Assembly: GCF_021729035.1 (NCBI RefSeq)
Contig: NZ_JAJSAP010000001.1
Coordinates: forward strand, 62,001-126,000
Direction of reading: 5' to 3'
Length of the DNA stretch: 64,000 nucleotides
Source of the DNA: Microbulbifer sediminum
GTDB lineage: Bacteria; Pseudomonadota; Gammaproteobacteria; Pseudomonadales; Cellvibrionaceae
Position 1 is the first letter of the stretch. Each line of letters begins with the position of its first letter. This document shows, one piece after another, positions 10,373 to 20,888 of this stretch. The position numbers were made by a program, and so were the translations under genes. The notes beneath the pieces were generated by a model, which had not been told where the DNA came from, ran no database searches, and worked only from the letters and a program-made list of their open reading frames with translations.

Positions 10373-11325
10373 GCACCACTGTCTGGGTTTCGCTGGCAAA
10401 TATCTTCGGAGTGCTGGGCGCAGCGGTATTACTCGCTGCATTGCTGACCTGGGGCGAACGGCGCCTGCTGGGGTTCTGGCAGGACCGTCCGGGCCCCAAT
10501 CGGGTGGGCCCGTTCGGACTGTTCCAGGTCGTGGCGGATATGATCAAGCTTTTTTTCAAGGAGGATTTCATTCCGCGTTTCGCCGACCGGCCGGTGTTTA
10601 TCCTCGCCCCCACGATCGTCATGGCGTCGATGCTGCTGGGCTTCGCCGTCATTCCCGTAGCGCCAATGGTGGGCGTGATCGACCTGAATGTCGGCCTGTT
10701 GTTCTTCCTGGCCATGTCTTCGATGGCGGTCTACAGCGTGATCCTGGGCGCCTACGCCTCCAACAACAAGTATGCCCTGTTGGGTGGGTTGCGGGCGGCG
10801 GCGCAGACAGTTTCCTATGAAGTGTTTATGGGCCTCTCCCTGATGGGCGTGGTGATGATGGCGGGCAGTTTCAACCTGCGTGAGATCGTGCTGGCCCAGC
10901 AGGGTGGCTGGTTTATCCTGCCCCAGGCCATTGGTTTCCTCGTGTTCTTTATCGCCGGTATCGCCGAGAGCCATCGCCTGCCATTCGACCTGCCCGAGGC
11001 CGAGCACGAACTGACGGCAGGTTTCCACACCGAGTACTCCAGCATGAAGTTCGGCATGTTTTTCGTGGGGGAATACCTTTCGGTAATCCTGATTTCCGCG
11101 CTGGTCACTACCCTGTTCCTGGGTGGGTGGCTCGGTCCGTGGCTGCCACCAGTTGTCTGGTTCTTCCTCAAGACCGGCTTCCTGGTCATGATTTTTGTCC
11201 TTCTGCGTGCCGCCATACCGCGGCCGCGCTACGACCAGTTGATGCAGTTCGGCTGGAAAATCATGCTGCCACTGGCACTGGCAAACCTGCTGGCTACCGG
11301 GGGGGTATTGCTATGGCTCGGATAA
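10369..11325 (+). CDS. nuoH: NADH-quinone oxidoreductase subunit H
   Basis: Membrane subunit (ND1 family) that forms the quinone access channel with NuoB and NuoD. The 318-residue product is almost wholly hydrophobic, with about eight membrane segments. It carries the family motifs [16 protein letters not shown] and the acidic loop [20 protein letters not shown]. It is coupled to nuoG by an ATGA overlap and lies 49 bases before nuoI. Confidence 0.96.
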   Translation: MSTTVWVSLANIFGVLGAAVLLAALLTWGERRLLGFWQDRPGPNRVGPFGLFQVVADMIKLFFKEDFIPRFADRPVFILAPTIVMASMLLGFAVIPVAPMVGVIDLNVGLLFFLAMSSMAVYSVILGAYASNNKYALLGGLRAAAQTVSYEVFMGLSLMGVVMMAGSFNLREIVLAQQGGWFILPQAIGFLVFFIAGIAESHRLPFDLPEAEHELTAGFHTEYSSMKFGMFFVGEYLSVILISALVTTLFLGGWLGPWLPPVVWFFLKTGFLVMIFVLLRAAIPRPRYDQLMQFGWKIMLPLALANLLATGGVLLWLG

Positions 11326-11374
11326 TTCACCGCCGAGACACTCTGCCGCAGGGCGCGAAAAGGAGGCAAGAGCG

Positions 11375-11893
11375 ATGATTGCAAGTCAATTGCGCAGTAT
11401 GTGGCTGGTTTTCCGTCACCTGTTCAGTCGCAATGCCACTGTCGAATACCCGGATGAAAAGCCCTACCTGGCTCCGCGCTACCGGGGGCGGATTGTTCTC
11501 ACCCGGGATCCGGACGGTGACGAGCGCTGCGTAGCTTGTAACCTCTGCGCCGTCGCCTGCCCGCCGGACTGCATCTCACTGCAGAAGACCGAGGACGAGG
11601 ACGGACGCTGGCGACCAGAGTATTTCCGCATCAATTTTTCCCGCTGCATCATGTGCGGGCTCTGCGAAGATGCCTGTCCCACTTACGCGATCCAGCTGAC
11701 GCCGGATTTCGAGATGTGCGAGTACGACCGCCAGAATATGGTTTATGAGAAAGAGGACCTGCTGATCAGCGGGCCGGGCAAGTATCACGATTACAGCTTT
11801 TATCGCGTCGCGGGCATGTCAATTTCCGGCAAGGACAAGGGCGAGGCTGTCAATGAGGCAGAGCCCGTCGATGTGCGCAGCCTCAACCTTTGA
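11375..11893 (+). CDS. nuoI: NADH-quinone oxidoreductase subunit I
   Basis: 8Fe-ferredoxin-type subunit carrying clusters N6a and N6b, which wire electrons from NuoG to NuoB. The two CxxCxxCxxxCP motifs are complete: [15 protein letters not shown] and [15 protein letters not shown]. The product has 172 residues. The ATG is preceded by a strong AAAAGGAGG, the best ribosome-binding site in the operon. Confidence 0.97.
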   Translation: MIASQLRSMWLVFRHLFSRNATVEYPDEKPYLAPRYRGRIVLTRDPDGDERCVACNLCAVACPPDCISLQKTEDEDGRWRPEYFRINFSRCIMCGLCEDACPTYAIQLTPDFEMCEYDRQNMVYEKEDLLISGPGKYHDYSFYRVAGMSISGKDKGEAVNEAEPVDVRSLNL

Positions 11894-11961
11894 TAGCCGC
11901 TGCCAGGGCTTCCCACAGGGGAAGACCGAAAAGGATAACAACCTGAACCGAGGGAAAAGGC

Positions 11962-12507
11962 ATGTATCCAGTCTATTTTTACCTCACTGCCGCAGTTGCC
12001 GTCGTCGCTACGGCAATGGTGATTTTCAGCCGCAATGCGGTCCACGCGCTGCTGCACCTGATCGTTTCCCTCCTCGCGGTGGCAGTGATTTTTTTCCAGC
12101 TGGGCGCACCACTGGCGGCGGCACTGGAGGTCATTGTCTATGCCGGCGCAATCATGGTGCTGATGGTGTTTGTCATCATGATGCTCAACCAGGGCGATGC
12201 GGCCGTGGCACAGGAGAGCACCTGGCTTCAGCCCGGAAGCTGGGTGGGTCCCGGCATACTGTCGGGCATCCTGCTGGTCCAGCTGGTGCTGATGCTGATG
12301 CTGGCCGGCCAGGGTACTGCTGCGAATGGAGCCGGGACCGCCGAAATCAGCTATGTAGGCGCGAGGGAGGTGGGTATATCACTGTTCAGCCGCTACCTGC
12401 TGGCGGTAGAGCTGGCCTCCATGCTGTTGCTGGCCGGGCTGGTCGGAGCCTTCCACCTGGCGCGGCAAAAACCCACCGCGGACATGGGGGCGAGCCATGA
12501 TGAGTGA
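11962..12507 (+). CDS. nuoJ: NADH-quinone oxidoreductase subunit J
   Basis: Membrane subunit (ND6 family). The 181-residue product has five hydrophobic segments and the conserved third helix [20 protein letters not shown]. The start is ATG 11962, after a GAGGGAAAAGG ribosome-binding site. The last 11 bases overlap nuoK. Confidence 0.95.
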   Translation: MYPVYFYLTAAVAVVATAMVIFSRNAVHALLHLIVSLLAVAVIFFQLGAPLAAALEVIVYAGAIMVLMVFVIMMLNQGDAAVAQESTWLQPGSWVGPGILSGILLVQLVLMLMLAGQGTAANGAGTAEISYVGAREVGISLFSRYLLAVELASMLLLAGLVGAFHLARQKPTADMGASHDE

Positions 12508-12820
12508 AACACTTTCCCAGGGCGGCATGTACCACGGCCTGGCACTGGCGGCCATCCTGTTCTGCCTGGGCCTGGCCGGGATGCTGGTGCGGCGCAATAT
12601 CCTGTTCATGCTGATGTGCATCGAAATCTGTACTAACGCCGCTGCACTGGCATTTGTGGTGGCCGGGGCGCACTGGGGAACCACAGACGGCCAGGTCATG
12701 TTCATCTTTGTGATAACCCTGGCAGCAGCCGAAGTCGCCATCGCCCTCTCGCTGGTGTTGCAACTCTATCGTCGCCGGCACACGGTGGATATCGACCAAC
12801 TTAACTGGATGCGGGGTTAG
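12497..12820 (+). CDS. nuoK: NADH-quinone oxidoreductase subunit K
   Basis: Small proton-channel subunit (ND4L family, related to MrpC). The 107-residue product has three membrane helices with the expected buried glutamates in [14 protein letters not shown] and [17 protein letters not shown]. Two adjacent ATG codons (12497 and 12500) could both serve as start. The gene overlaps nuoJ and is separated from nuoL by two bases. Confidence 0.95.
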   Translation: MMSETLSQGGMYHGLALAAILFCLGLAGMLVRRNILFMLMCIEICTNAAALAFVVAGAHWGTTDGQVMFIFVITLAAAEVAIALSLVLQLYRRRHTVDIDQLNWMRG

Positions 12821-12822
12821 CC

Positions 12823-14658
12823 ATGAAAGATGCCATCGGCCTGATCCCGCTGTTTCCCCTGCTGGGCTTCCTGGCACTGGCACTGGCTCCGCTGGTCTCC
12901 CGGCGGGAGATCCCGGGGGCACTCGTTGCCAGTATTGGCGTCGGCAGTGTGGCGATCGCCGCACTGCTGTCACTGGCGCTGCTGTTTGCGGTATTTATCG
13001 GTAACCCGGACGCGAGTGTGCAGGTGGCAGGCTGGAGCTGGATGGCCACCGGTGGGCTCTCACTGGGATTTAACTTCCATGTGGACTGGCTCACCCAGGT
13101 CATGCTGCTTGTGATTACCGGCGTGGGCTTCCTGATCCATCTTTACTCAGTGGGCTATATGCGCGGCGACGCCGGTTACCGGCGCTATTTCGCCTACCTG
13201 AACCTGTTTGTATGCGCCATGCTGCTGCTGGTATTGGCCGACAACCTGGTGTTGCTCTACCTCGGCTGGGAGGGCGTGGGCCTGTGCAGCTACCTGCTGA
13301 TTGGCTTCTGGTACCGTAACCCGGAAAACGGTGCGGCAGCGCGCAAGGCATTTATCGTTACCCGCGTTGGTGATACGGCCATGGCGCTTGGTCTGTTCCT
13401 GCTGTTCCGGGAGTTTGTCACCCTGGATATCGCCAGCCTGAATGCTGCAGCCGCTGGCGCGGCCGATAATAATCTGCTGACGCTGGCGGCCCTGCTGTTA
13501 CTCGGGGGCGCCGTGGGCAAGTCCGCACAATTGCCGCTGCAGACCTGGTTACCGGATGCCATGGCGGGCCCAACCCCGGTCAGTGCGCTGATCCATGCTG
13601 CCACCATGGTCACCGCCGGGGTTTACCTGGTTGCCCGTATGCACCCCCTGTTCGCGGTATCCGATACCGCTATGATGGCTGTGGGCTGGGTCGGCGCACT
13701 GACATTGCTGATTGCCGGCTTCAGCGCACTGGTCCAGACCGATATCAAGCGGGTGCTCGCTTATTCCACCATCAGCCAGATCGGCTATATGTTCCTCGCC
13801 CTCGGTGTGGGGGCCTGGTCCGGGGCTATCTTCCACCTGATGACACACGCCTTCTTCAAGGCCCTGCTATTCCTCGCCGCCGGCTCGGTGATTCTCAGCC
13901 TGCACCATGAACAGGATATTTCCGCCATGGGCGGACTGCGCCGGAAGATTCCGCTGACTTTTGCCTGCTTCGCTGTCGGCAGCGCCTGCCTCGCCGCACT
14001 GCCATTTACCTCCGGTTTCTACAGCAAGGACCAGATCCTCCTGCAGGCATGGGAGGCTTCCGGCGGTTTCAACCTGTTGTGGCTGGCGGGAACCATTGGG
14101 GCGCTGCTGACCGGTATCTACAGTTTCCGGCTGTTATTCCTGGTCTTCTTTGGCGACGAAGGCAGGGCCTCCGCCCATTGCGGGGATGCCAACACCCCCG
14201 TCATGAGTGTACCGCTGGTTGTACTGGCGCTGCTGGCGCTCGGCGGCGGCCTGCTGGCACCGCCACTGCAGGATATCTTCCCGGCAGCGGAAGGCGGGCA
14301 TCCGTCGATATTCATTGAAGCCATCGCCATAGCCATGCCGCTACTGGGCATCATGGTGGCCTGGACTTTGTTCTCCCGCGGCCAGCGCGCACAGGAACCG
14401 ATCACTCCGGTGGAGCGCTTCCTGTTCCGCGGCTGGGGATTCGACTGGCTTTACAACCGGTTGCTGGTCCAACCACTGGTATCCGTGGCGCGCATCAACC
14501 GCAATGACATCGTCGATGCCGCCTACCGCGGCTCCGCTGCCCTCAGCCGCCAGTTACACCTTCTTGCAAGCCAGACCCAGAATGGCCTGGTGCGCTGGTA
14601 CATGGCTTCCCTGGTGGGCGGATCCATCCTGTTCCTCGCAATCCTGGTGGCGCTATGA
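12823..14658 (+). CDS. nuoL: NADH-quinone oxidoreductase subunit L
   Basis: Distal antiporter-like proton-pumping subunit (ND5 family), 611 residues. It carries many membrane helices, the segment LYLGWEGVGLCSYLLIGFWY with the key glutamate, the discontinuous-helix region LPDAMAGPTPVSALIHAATM and a C-terminal region that corresponds to the lateral helix. Its stop overlaps the start of nuoM by 4 bases. Confidence 0.96.
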   Translation: MKDAIGLIPLFPLLGFLALALAPLVSRREIPGALVASIGVGSVAIAALLSLALLFAVFIGNPDASVQVAGWSWMATGGLSLGFNFHVDWLTQVMLLVITGVGFLIHLYSVGYMRGDAGYRRYFAYLNLFVCAMLLLVLADNLVLLYLGWEGVGLCSYLLIGFWYRNPENGAAARKAFIVTRVGDTAMALGLFLLFREFVTLDIASLNAAAAGAADNNLLTLAALLLLGGAVGKSAQLPLQTWLPDAMAGPTPVSALIHAATMVTAGVYLVARMHPLFAVSDTAMMAVGWVGALTLLIAGFSALVQTDIKRVLAYSTISQIGYMFLALGVGAWSGAIFHLMTHAFFKALLFLAAGSVILSLHHEQDISAMGGLRRKIPLTFACFAVGSACLAALPFTSGFYSKDQILLQAWEASGGFNLLWLAGTIGALLTGIYSFRLLFLVFFGDEGRASAHCGDANTPVMSVPLVVLALLALGGGLLAPPLQDIFPAAEGGHPSIFIEAIAIAMPLLGIMVAWTLFSRGQRAQEPITPVERFLFRGWGFDWLYNRLLVQPLVSVARINRNDIVDAAYRGSAALSRQLHLLASQTQNGLVRWYMASLVGGSILFLAILVAL

Positions 14659-16229
14659 CTCTCGCAGCAATCATTGCGGTACTTTTTTTCGGTGGCATAG
14701 TGGCCTGGCTGGCGGAGCGATTCCGCCCAGGCGCCAGCCGCTGGCTGACACTGGCGAGCCTGGTTGTCGGCCTCGTGTTGCTGGTACAGCTGTGGGGCGG
14801 CGCGACACCCGGCACCGCTCACCAATGGTGGCACAGCCTAGAGGTGGCCTGGATCCCCAGGTTTGGGATCAGTTTTTTCCTGGCGGTGGACGGGCTGGGT
14901 TTCCTGATGCTGGCCCTGACCCTGCTGATGGGGCTGTTCGGACTGGTGATCACCTGGAGTGATATCCGCTTTCGCCGTGGCTTCTTTTATTTCAATTACC
15001 TGTGGACCCTGGCCGGCGTGGTCGGGGTCTTCACCGCACTGGACCTGTTCCTGTTCTTCTTTTTCTGGGAAGTCATGTTGATTCCCATGCTGATGCTGAT
15101 CGCCGTGTGGGGACACGAAGAACGCATCTTCGCCGCAATCAAGTTCTTTATTTTTACCCAGGCAAGCAGCCTGTTGATGCTGATCGCGATTGTCGCACTC
15201 GTCTACATCCATTTTAACGCCAGTGGCCAGGTGACCTTCAATTACCAGGACCTCCTCGGTGCGCAGCTCCCATCGACCAGTGCCTGGTGGCTGATGCTCG
15301 GTTTCTTTATCGCTTTCGCGGTCAAGCTGCCCGCTGTCCCGCTGCATACATGGCTGCCGGATGCCCACACCCAGGCGCCCACCGCCGGCAGTATCCTGCT
15401 GGCCGCCATCCTGTTGAAAACGGGCGCCTACGGGTTGCTCCGCTTTACCCTGCCGCTGTTTCCCGAGGCTTCGGTCCAGTTCGCCCCCGTCGCCATGGCG
15501 ATCGGTGCCATCAGCGTGGTTTACGGTGCGATACTGGCTTTCGCCCAGCGGGATATGAAACGCCTGGTGGCCTATTCCAGTGTGAGCCATATGGGGTTCG
15601 TGCTGCTGGGCCTCTATGCGTTGAATACCGTCGCCATCCAGGGGGCAGTCATGCAGATGGTGGCCCATGGCCTCAGCACTGCTGCCCTGTTTGCGATTGT
15701 GGGTGCGCTGCAACACCGCTTGCACACTCGCAACATGGAGCAGATGGGAGGCCTGTGGACCGAGCTGCCCCGACTGTCCGCCATTGCCCTCTTCTTCGCC
15801 GTGGCATCGCTGGGACTGCCGGGGCTGGGTAACTTCGTCGCCGAATTCCTGGTGCTGCTGGGCAGCTTCGGCGTGGACCACTGGACCACTGCTTTCGCGG
15901 CCCTGGGCATGGTCGGTGCCGCGCTCTATGCGCTGGCAATGATGCAGCGGGCCTTCTTCGGCGAGTCCCGCCGCACCACCTCGGCCGCAGACCAGAAGGC
16001 TCTTATTGACCTGAACCTGCGCGAGACACTGGCAATGCTGGTGCTGGCAGTTTTCCTGGTCTTCCTGGGGCTGCGGCCACAGCCGGTTTTCGACACTGCG
16101 GCACCGGCCATCGCCCGCTCCCTGGCCCCGGTCACCGCGAGGGAAGCTGCCGTCACGAACAGCAGCACCACCCGCCCGGCTACCGCCGCCAACTGGCCTG
16201 CTGCCAAGCACAAAGGTGAAACACCATGA
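14655..16229 (+). CDS. nuoM: NADH-quinone oxidoreductase subunit M
   Basis: Antiporter-like proton-pumping subunit (ND4 family), 524 residues. It shows the motif FFFWEVMLIPMLMLIAVWG with the conserved glutamate and LPDAHTQAPTAGSILLAAIL with the helix-breaking proline. A hydrophilic tail of about 35 residues rich in Thr and Ala follows the last helix. ATGA overlaps on both sides couple it to nuoL and nuoN. Confidence 0.96.
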   Translation: MTLAAIIAVLFFGGIVAWLAERFRPGASRWLTLASLVVGLVLLVQLWGGATPGTAHQWWHSLEVAWIPRFGISFFLAVDGLGFLMLALTLLMGLFGLVITWSDIRFRRGFFYFNYLWTLAGVVGVFTALDLFLFFFFWEVMLIPMLMLIAVWGHEERIFAAIKFFIFTQASSLLMLIAIVALVYIHFNASGQVTFNYQDLLGAQLPSTSAWWLMLGFFIAFAVKLPAVPLHTWLPDAHTQAPTAGSILLAAILLKTGAYGLLRFTLPLFPEASVQFAPVAMAIGAISVVYGAILAFAQRDMKRLVAYSSVSHMGFVLLGLYALNTVAIQGAVMQMVAHGLSTAALFAIVGALQHRLHTRNMEQMGGLWTELPRLSAIALFFAVASLGLPGLGNFVAEFLVLLGSFGVDHWTTAFAALGMVGAALYALAMMQRAFFGESRRTTSAADQKALIDLNLRETLAMLVLAVFLVFLGLRPQPVFDTAAPAIARSLAPVTAREAAVTNSSTTRPATAANWPAAKHKGETP

Positions 16230-17755
16230 CCAGAGAGGAACTCTTCGCCATCCTGCCGCTGCTGGTGCTGACCGCAGGTATCGTCCTGCTGATGCTACAG
16301 GTGTCCTTTCGCCGGGGTCACCGCGCAGCACTGGTGACGACGGTGGCGATACTGGCAGCAACACTCTGGGCCTGCTTCTCGGTCGGTACCGCGCTGCCGG
16401 CCAGCGGTATCCTTGCCGTAACCAGCCTGTTCAGCATCGACCACACGGCACTTTTTTTCTGTGTACTGATGGTAATGGCGGCCCTGGCAGTGGCAATCCT
16501 GGCGTTCCATCACCTGGAGTCACGGGGTGCCAGCCACGCTGCGGGGAGCTTTCCGGAAGAATTTTACATCCTGCTGTTGCTGGTAATACTGGGCGCCTGC
16601 TGCCTGGTCTGCGCCAGTCACTTCGCCAGCCTGTTCCTGTCCCTGGAATTGATGGGACTGGCCCTGTACCCATTGCTGGGGTTTGCAGTCATCGGCGACG
16701 AATCGCCGCAACGGGACCAGCTGCTGTCGCTGGAATCGGCAATGAAATACCTGTTGCTGTCGGCGCTGTCCACTGCCCTCAGCCTGTTTGGCATCGCGCT
16801 GGTATTTGCCGCCAGCGGGGCGCTCGATTTCAGTGCCGCGGCCGCGGCACTGCGGGAAGCCGGCCCCAACGGAGGGATCCTTACCGGCGGACTGACCCTG
16901 CTACTCATCGGCGTAGCCTTCAAGTTGTCCCTGGTGCCCTTCCATATCTGGACCCCGGACGTTTACCAGGGGGCGCCCACACCGGTAACAGCCCTGATCG
17001 CGACGGTCAGCAAGGGCGCCGTCGTGGCACTGATCCTGAGGTTCTTCACCCAGGTCGACCTGTTTTCACTGCCTATCCTGTCCACCATGCTGGCAGTGAT
17101 GGCCGCAGCAAGCATGCTGGTAGGCAACCTGCTGGCACTACAACAGGGTAATGTAAAGCGCCTGCTTGCCTACTCATCCATCGCCCACGTCGGTTACCTC
17201 ATAGTGGCCTTCCTGATCGGTGCCAGCGCCTTTGGCCAGGAGGCCGTGATTTATTACCTGGTGGCATATGTACTCACTACGACCGGGGCCTTTGCCGTGG
17301 CCAGCCTGGTGGCCGACGCCGCACAGCCTTCGATCCCGGGTGGGCCCCAGCCAATCGGTAACGCAGGTGAAGACCCGTTCCAGGTAGAGTTCTACCGCGG
17401 ACTGTTCTGGCGCTCGCCGGGGCTCGCCTGCTGCTTTGGCCTGATGCTACTGTCACTGGCCGGAATTCCCCTGACCATCGGCTTTATTGGAAAATTTTAT
17501 GTGTTTGCGGCCGGTGTGCAGGGACAGATGTGGCTACTGTTAGCGACAGTAGTCATCGGCAGCGCGCTCGGTCTCTACTATTACCTGCGCCTGTTACTGG
17601 TCATGTTGCAGCGGGACGCTGAATCCCGGGATGTGCAGCCCGCGGCCATCCAGGTAGCAGTGTCGGGGCAACTGCTGGTGGTTAGCCTGACCGCGATCCT
17701 TCTTCTATTCGGCATTTTTCCCCAGCTCTTGATCAACTGGATAAATGCACTATAA
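16226..17755 (+). CDS. nuoN: NADH-quinone oxidoreductase subunit N
   Basis: Antiporter-like proton-pumping subunit (ND2 family), 509 residues. It contains LELMGLALYPLLGFAV and FHIWTPDVYQGAPTPVTALIATVSKGAV, the signature of the second half-channel. It is the last nuo gene. No terminator follows directly, so the operon may run on into the downstream ferritin-like gene. Confidence 0.96.
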   Translation: MTREELFAILPLLVLTAGIVLLMLQVSFRRGHRAALVTTVAILAATLWACFSVGTALPASGILAVTSLFSIDHTALFFCVLMVMAALAVAILAFHHLESRGASHAAGSFPEEFYILLLLVILGACCLVCASHFASLFLSLELMGLALYPLLGFAVIGDESPQRDQLLSLESAMKYLLLSALSTALSLFGIALVFAASGALDFSAAAAALREAGPNGGILTGGLTLLLIGVAFKLSLVPFHIWTPDVYQGAPTPVTALIATVSKGAVVALILRFFTQVDLFSLPILSTMLAVMAAASMLVGNLLALQQGNVKRLLAYSSIAHVGYLIVAFLIGASAFGQEAVIYYLVAYVLTTTGAFAVASLVADAAQPSIPGGPQPIGNAGEDPFQVEFYRGLFWRSPGLACCFGLMLLSLAGIPLTIGFIGKFYVFAAGVQGQMWLLLATVVIGSALGLYYYLRLLLVMLQRDAESRDVQPAAIQVAVSGQLLVVSLTAILLLFGIFPQLLINWINAL

Positions 17756-17859
17756 AGGTACATGAGGAGAAAGGTTTAGGGGGCTAGTCGACTGGGAAAG
17801 TCAGATGCAGCCTATTGCCGTTAACCGATAACAATACCAAGATCTATAAAGGCGAGCCT

Positions 17860-18318
17860 ATGAAAACATTCAAGCAGGCGTACGAAGTACTCAAGGACGC
17901 CGAGAAATTCCACCTCGACATGGCCGATCTCTACCGCAGTATGCTGGAGAAAGCCGAGGACAACCGCACCCAACTGCTGCTGAAGCATATGCTCGAACAC
18001 GAGCAGCGCATGGCAAGAAACCTGGCCAATTACGGCGAAGTCGCCAAGCAAAAAGTAATGAAAACCTGGCTACAGTACACGCATGAGGAATCGGCAAGGG
18101 ACTTTATCAAGAACCTCAACCTGAGCGACCCACCCGATATTCGCGAGATCAACAACCTCGGGCGTGAAGTGGACCGCTATTTTTCCGACCTGTATCAGGC
18201 TGTCTACGGGGCCATTGAGTCTGCGGAAGTCAAAGAGGTATTTGAGGACCTGAAGCAGATCCAGGACAAGGAACGCATCACATTATCTATGGCCACGAAT
18301 TCACTCTGGGATATGTAA
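17860..18318 (+). CDS. Ferritin-like four-helix protein, function unknown
   Basis: 152 residues, all predicted helical, with no signal peptide. The first half has the pattern of a ferritin/rubrerythrin-type bundle: AEKFHLDMADLYRSMLEKAED and LLKHMLEHEQRMARNLANYGE, with Glu/His at helix-facing positions. I do not recognise a named family and metal binding is not shown. ATG 17860 has AAGGCGAG just upstream; an in-frame ATG at 17815 is less well placed. It sits 104 bases after nuoN and directly before a terminator, so it may be co-transcribed with complex I. A link to iron or peroxide handling is inference. Confidence 0.7.
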   Translation: MKTFKQAYEVLKDAEKFHLDMADLYRSMLEKAEDNRTQLLLKHMLEHEQRMARNLANYGEVAKQKVMKTWLQYTHEESARDFIKNLNLSDPPDIREINNLGREVDRYFSDLYQAVYGAIESAEVKEVFEDLKQIQDKERITLSMATNSLWDM

Positions 18319-18340
18319 TTTCCCTCAGCAACTGTAAAAA

Positions 18341-18367
18341 AACCCGCTGCGAACAGCGGGTTTTTTG
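18341..18367. terminator. Bidirectional intrinsic terminator
   Basis: A perfect 9-bp stem (AACCCGCTG/CAGCGGGTT, 18341-18349 and 18354-18362) has a 4-nt loop, an A-run before it and a T-run after it. It separates the + strand ferritin-like gene from the convergent TonB receptor gene. Confidence 0.92.
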
Positions 18368-18383
18368 TGCCTACCACCTGTGA

Positions 18384-20861
18384 TCAGAATTCATAGCGGG
18401 TGCGAAGGTAGTAGAATCCGCCCTCAAATCCAAATGGCGAGAACTGACTGTACTGGTTACCGACACCACCTGCCGCCCCGGGGTTCTCCTCGGGATACTG
18501 GTCCAACAGGTTCTGCGCTCCCAGAATGACAGAAGCCTGGTCGGTAAATGCATAGGAAACCTCCGCATCCACCAGCACTTCGCCACTATAAACCTGCCCA
18601 TCCTCCGAATCGAACCAGTCATCATAGGAACTGACTCGCCCAAGGAAACCCCAGCTGCCGACCGCGGTACTACTGGACAGGGTCCAGCGGCTCTCCGGCA
18701 GGCCCTCCTCCAGCTCCCGGATGCGAGTGGCATCGATCGTCTCCGGAGAGAACTTATCCACCTCTGTCTGGGTCTGGTTATACGCGAGGCTGATATCGGT
18801 GTTGTCGCCGATCATATCGGTGCTGTATGTCGCCACAATATCAACACCGGTGGTTGTGGTGTCGAAGTCATTGGTAAAAAAGCGGAAGTTCTGCAGGTTG
18901 GCGGCACTGGTCACACCGGAAGCCACCAGGCTATCCACTTCGGCCTCCGTCAGCGAATACAGCTGGGACGGTGCAATACGATCCTCAACTTCAATATTGA
19001 AATAGTCCACTGTGATATCGATCGCTCCAACGGTAAAGACCGCACCCAGGGTCCAGTTGGTAGACTTCTCCGGGTCCAGTGGCTCACCACCGCGCAACAA
19101 CGCCACCGGGTTGGTGGAGGGGATAGTGCCGTTGTTCACCAGGTCATTCAGGGCCAGGTCAAACTCGGTGGAAACATTGAACGCGTTTGACTGCCCCGGG
19201 GTGGGGGCGCGGAAACCGGTGCTCCAGGAGCCGCGCAGGGCAAAGCTGTCCGTGATATCAACGTTGGTCGCCAGCTTCCCGTTAGTAGTGGTACCGAAAT
19301 CCTCGAAGTCCTCGACCCGCAGGGCCAGGCCCAGCAACCAGCCCTCGGTAACATCTGCCTCCAGGTCCACATACGTCGCATAGTTGGAGCGACTCCACTG
19401 CCCGCCGGCCAGGGGGCCAAAGCCAGGGAACCCATTGGATGCGGCGCTGAATCCCTGCGATGCCAGCGGGCCGATTTCATAAGAAGCCTGGTCACCTGTG
19501 GTGATCTCAAATGTCTCATCGCGCCATTCGAAACCGGTGGCCACACTCAGCTCGGAGGCCAGCCCCACGTCGTAACCCTTGACGAAATCCACATTAAAGT
19601 TTTTTTCCAGCTGGGTGTAGGCACCCGGGTTGAATGCTGTCGGGGTCTGGGGCCCGAGAGAGGCATTCACCGTATTGTAGATAAAGAAATCCACATCATT
19701 GTAACCAAGGCCGGCACTAATATCGTACGCCCAGCCATTGGCCATCTCACCACGGACACCGGTGACACCGGCCAGATCGGTCACCTCGCCACCGAAGCGC
19801 GGGGTGAAGCCACCGGGGAAGATCTCCTGGAAGGAGAAGCACTCGGCACTGGCCAGCGCATCGGCATGGCTGAAGCCGGCACAGTTGTCCAGGCCATTGC
19901 TGGGATCCAGGTCACCGATCAACGGGTCAGCGCCATTGGCGAAGACCGCGCTGCGGGTCTCAGGGTTGCGGAAATAGAAGCCGCCATCGACAGTCTTGGT
20001 GCCGTAATTACCGAACGCGTAGAACTCCTTGCCACCACCCAGCTCGACTCCCATGTTGACCACGGTCTTCAGGTCATCGCTGATTTCCGGACGCCCCCAA
20101 ACCTGTGCAGGATCAACCACCGCTGTATTGCCGGCGGCAATAAGCGCGGCAGCGTCATCACGCTGGACACTGCGATCAGTATCCTCCTGGGCACCGAACT
20201 CGAAACTCACATTGGCAAAGCCCTGGGAGGTAAATGGCATACCGTAATTGCCGGATACGGTGTACTGGCGGCCGTCGCCCTCATAGAACTGGCCAGCCTT
20301 GACCTCGACGCTACCCCCGTCGGGGGAGTCCTTGAGTTCAAAGTTGATCACACCGGCAATCGCATCGGAACCGTACTGGGCCGCCGCGCCATCCCTCAGT
20401 ACTTCCACCTGCTGCAGCGCGATGGCCGGGATCTGTGAGATGTCCGGGCCCTGGGCGCCATCGGAAACACCGTTGCCCAGCCAGGCAATGACGGCCGCCC
20501 GGTGACGTCGTTTACCGTTTACCAGTACCAGGGTGTGGTCGGGAGCCAGTCCTCGCAGGTTGGCCGGGCGCACCAGGCTGGCGGCATCGCTGATGGGCTG
20601 GGTATTGACGTTGTAGGAAGGGACCACGTTGCGCAGGAGCGAGTTCAGGTCGGTATCACCCTGCTTCATGAAATCGTCGCCACTGATGATATCAATAGGG
20701 ACCGCCGAGTCGGTCGCGGTGCGACCCTCAACACGCGTGCCGATGGTAATTACCTCCTCCATCACCCGTGTGTCCGTATCCTGGGCGAATACTGGGCTGC
20801 TGGCGGCGGCAATGGCTGCTGCCAGCAGAGTCGGTGTACTCAGGTTTGTGGTCTTATTCAT
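18384..20861 (-). CDS. TonB-dependent outer-membrane receptor
   Basis: 825 residues. A Sec signal peptide (MNKTTNLSTPTLLAAA..., cleavage after about residue 26, before QDTDT) is followed by a short TonB-box-like EEVITIGTR, a plug domain with NLRGLAPDHTLVLVNGKRR and VEVLRDGAAAQYGSDAIAGV, then a beta-barrel ending in aromatic RTRYEF. The family imports large substrates using the proton motive force through TonB. It is divergent from the chitinase gene across a 620-base gap, so chito-oligosaccharide uptake is a reasonable but unproven guess. A siderophore substrate cannot be excluded. The start ATG has GGAAG 5 bases upstream. Confidence 0.9.
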   Translation of the reverse strand: MNKTTNLSTPTLLAAAIAAASSPVFAQDTDTRVMEEVITIGTRVEGRTATDSAVPIDIISGDDFMKQGDTDLNSLLRNVVPSYNVNTQPISDAASLVRPANLRGLAPDHTLVLVNGKRRHRAAVIAWLGNGVSDGAQGPDISQIPAIALQQVEVLRDGAAAQYGSDAIAGVINFELKDSPDGGSVEVKAGQFYEGDGRQYTVSGNYGMPFTSQGFANVSFEFGAQEDTDRSVQRDDAAALIAAGNTAVVDPAQVWGRPEISDDLKTVVNMGVELGGGKEFYAFGNYGTKTVDGGFYFRNPETRSAVFANGADPLIGDLDPSNGLDNCAGFSHADALASAECFSFQEIFPGGFTPRFGGEVTDLAGVTGVRGEMANGWAYDISAGLGYNDVDFFIYNTVNASLGPQTPTAFNPGAYTQLEKNFNVDFVKGYDVGLASELSVATGFEWRDETFEITTGDQASYEIGPLASQGFSAASNGFPGFGPLAGGQWSRSNYATYVDLEADVTEGWLLGLALRVEDFEDFGTTTNGKLATNVDITDSFALRGSWSTGFRAPTPGQSNAFNVSTEFDLALNDLVNNGTIPSTNPVALLRGGEPLDPEKSTNWTLGAVFTVGAIDITVDYFNIEVEDRIAPSQLYSLTEAEVDSLVASGVTSAANLQNFRFFTNDFDTTTTGVDIVATYSTDMIGDNTDISLAYNQTQTEVDKFSPETIDATRIRELEEGLPESRWTLSSSTAVGSWGFLGRVSSYDDWFDSEDGQVYSGEVLVDAEVSYAFTDQASVILGAQNLLDQYPEENPGAAGGVGNQYSQFSPFGFEGGFYYLRTRYEF

Positions 20862-20888
20862 AGGAGCTTCCGTAAGTTATTGTTGTGA

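Noticed and set aside
14838-16364. 508-codon frame antisense to nuoM
   Set aside because: Shadow of a high-GC coding gene; low-complexity Gln/His/Gly composition and no conserved domain.
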